Shown: positions 63,280 to 64,000 of the stretch, in pieces
How the letters are laid out: the number at the start of each line of letters is the position of its first letter
How positions within the stretch are numbered: position 1 is the first letter of the stretch
DNA from: Exiguobacterium qingdaonense
Lineage (GTDB): Bacteria; Bacillota; Bacilli; Exiguobacteriales; Exiguobacteriaceae
DNA: 64,000 bases
Direction: 5' to 3'
NCBI RefSeq assembly: GCF_018617855.1
Contig: NZ_JACSKY010000001.1
Span: forward strand, 124,001-188,000
Made by a program: the position numbers and the translations under genes
The notes under the pieces: generated by a model
Told to the model about the DNA's origin: nothing
What the model saw: the letters and a program-made list of their open reading frames with translations, nothing else
Database searches by the model: none

Positions 63280-63844
63280 GCTCGACCGCCTCCTTCCATT
63301 CTTGAAGTAAACTGAGACCGAACGTCCCGCTCTTTTCCGGGTGAAACTGCATGCCCATGACGAGCCCTTTTTGAACGATTGCGGGAACTTTCTCACCCAT
63401 GTAATCCGCTTCCGCCACAATGTAGGCATCATCTGTCACGGCATGATAAGAATGGACAAAGTAGACATCCTCATCACGAAGGATCGAGTTCCATCCGACG
63501 TGTGGAAGGCGCTTCGCACGCATCCGCTCGACCGTTCCGGGAATCAACCCGAGACCTTTCGTCGGCATGCCTTCCGTGCTCGAATCAAACAAGAGCTGCA
63601 TCCCAAGACAGATCCCTAAAAACGGTTTTTCCGTCGCCATCTTTTGCAATAACGGGATGAGCCCCGTCTGTTCGAGTGATTGCATCGCTTGTGGGAAGGC
63701 CCCGACCCCAGGAAGTAAAATCGCGTCCGCCTCTTCAATTTGATTTGCATCGTTCGTGATCACGACGTGGCAACCGATGGCTTGTAACGCTCGTTCGACG
63801 TTAAATACGTTTCCCATACCATAATCGATGACCGCTACTTTCAT
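63257..63844 (-). CDS. hisH: imidazole glycerol phosphate synthase, glutaminase subunit
   Basis: 195 residues. Class I glutamine amidotransferase. Cys nucleophile in [13 protein letters not shown] near residue 80, and the His/Glu pair in [10 protein letters not shown] near residue 176 complete the triad. Its start overlaps the hisB stop (ATGA). Confidence 0.97.
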   Translation of the reverse strand: MKVAVIDYGMGNVFNVERALQAIGCHVVITNDANQIEEADAILLPGVGAFPQAMQSLEQTGLIPLLQKMATEKPFLGICLGMQLLFDSSTEGMPTKGLGLIPGTVERMRAKRLPHVGWNSILRDEDVYFVHSYHAVTDDAYIVAEADYMGEKVPAIVQKGLVMGMQFHPEKSGTFGLSLLQEWKEAVEREITTRH

Positions 63845-64000
63845 CCTTCAATCCATCCTTTCGTAGAAGGGAGACGGTTCGTCCCATCGCTCGAGACCGC
63901 CTCGGCAAGTGCTCGTCCGAACGCTTTGAACAACCCTTCAATCATGTGATGTGAGTTCGACCCGTAAAGGACAGCTAGATGCAGTGTGAGTCGACCATTC
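63841..64000 (-). CDS. hisB: imidazoleglycerol-phosphate dehydratase, partial
   Basis: Only the C-terminal 52 codons are in the window; the rest lies to the right. [20 protein letters not shown] is the metal-binding HHxxE motif of HisB, and the PSTKG end is typical. First visible gene of hisBHAFIE. Confidence 0.93.
   Translation of the reverse strand, partial: NGRLTLHLAVLYGSNSHHMIEGLFKAFGRALAEAVSSDGTNRLPSTKGWIEG

Noticed and set aside
63280-63432. HisA extended by 51 codons upstream
   Set aside because: The extra part is the antisense-like shadow of hisH in another frame; the GTG after AAGGAGG gives the normal length.

Overview
The window is about 64 kb of a gene-dense chromosome from a low-GC Gram-positive bacterium of the Bacillales. 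Nearly all genes have strong GGAGG-type ribosome sites and T-tailed hairpin terminators. Gene content (hfq-miaA, mutL-mutS-ricA, a ypcP-like exonuclease followed by an RNase H-like gene, YeeI, RicA, ctc/rplY, lipobox and thermolysin-type proteins) and the moderate GC content best fit Exiguobacterium or a close relative. This genus assignment is inference from resemblance, not from a marker gene. I see no tRNA, rRNA, CRISPR array, prophage or intact insertion sequence.

Layout. 0-13 kb: a partial alpha/beta hydrolase, the fermentative alcohol/aldehyde dehydrogenase adhE with Rex-type and cre-type sites upstream, a divergent MarR regulator, a YebC/YeeI regulator, a Na+/H+ antiporter-family protein, and the gltB-gltD glutamate synthase operon. 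13-24 kb: a TspO-like membrane protein, an aldo/keto reductase, an ABC exporter with divergent TetR regulator, an amino-acid-oxidase-like flavoprotein, a Bax-inhibitor-like protein, a DJ-1/PfpI protein, thyA-folA, a GGDEF protein and fumC. 24-29 kb: an overlapping run coding for a YhaM-like nuclease, a CobW GTPase, a 5'-3' exonuclease and an RNase H-like protein, then an unknown gene, hfq and miaA. 29.2-30.2 kb is the only clearly disturbed spot: a GC-rich block that folds into nested helices (possible unannotated RNA), a transposase fragment and an orphan SUKH-type protein. 30-43 kb: UreI/AmiS-like channel, PPK2, M4 protease, a bacitracin-type ABC pair, an SGNH hydrolase, a dipeptide-epimerase/acetyltransferase pair with divergent regulator, an M20 amidohydrolase, DoxX, HtrA and an FAH-family hydrolase. 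43-47 kb: the anaerobic ribonucleotide reductase nrdD-nrdG with two NrdR-like boxes, and a formate/nitrite channel with Rex- and cre-like sites. 47-56 kb: ctc/rplY with a sigma-B-type promoter, mutL, mutS, ricA, an acetyltransferase, a phytoene-desaturase-like flavoprotein, and a nucleoside-kinase-like gene broken by an in-frame stop. 56-64 kb: a polar amino acid binding lipoprotein overlapping hisC, an acetyltransferase, a DUF7916-like TIM-barrel protein, a 10-TM metal exporter with a Fur-like box, and the histidine operon hisBHAFIE running off the right edge.

The regulatory sites suggest a facultative anaerobe. adhE, the formate channel and nrdDG carry redox or nucleotide-responsive operators, catabolite sites sit at adhE/marR, focA, gltB, fumC and an unknown gene, and three stress-type genes (ctc, the PfpI protein, the aldo/keto reductase) have sigma-B-like promoters. 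The best candidates for something undescribed are the structured RNA-like block at 29.26-29.51 kb, two genes whose Shine-Dalgarno is separated from the start codon by a perfect stem-loop, and two very small membrane proteins (29 and 31 residues). No large novel system is evident.
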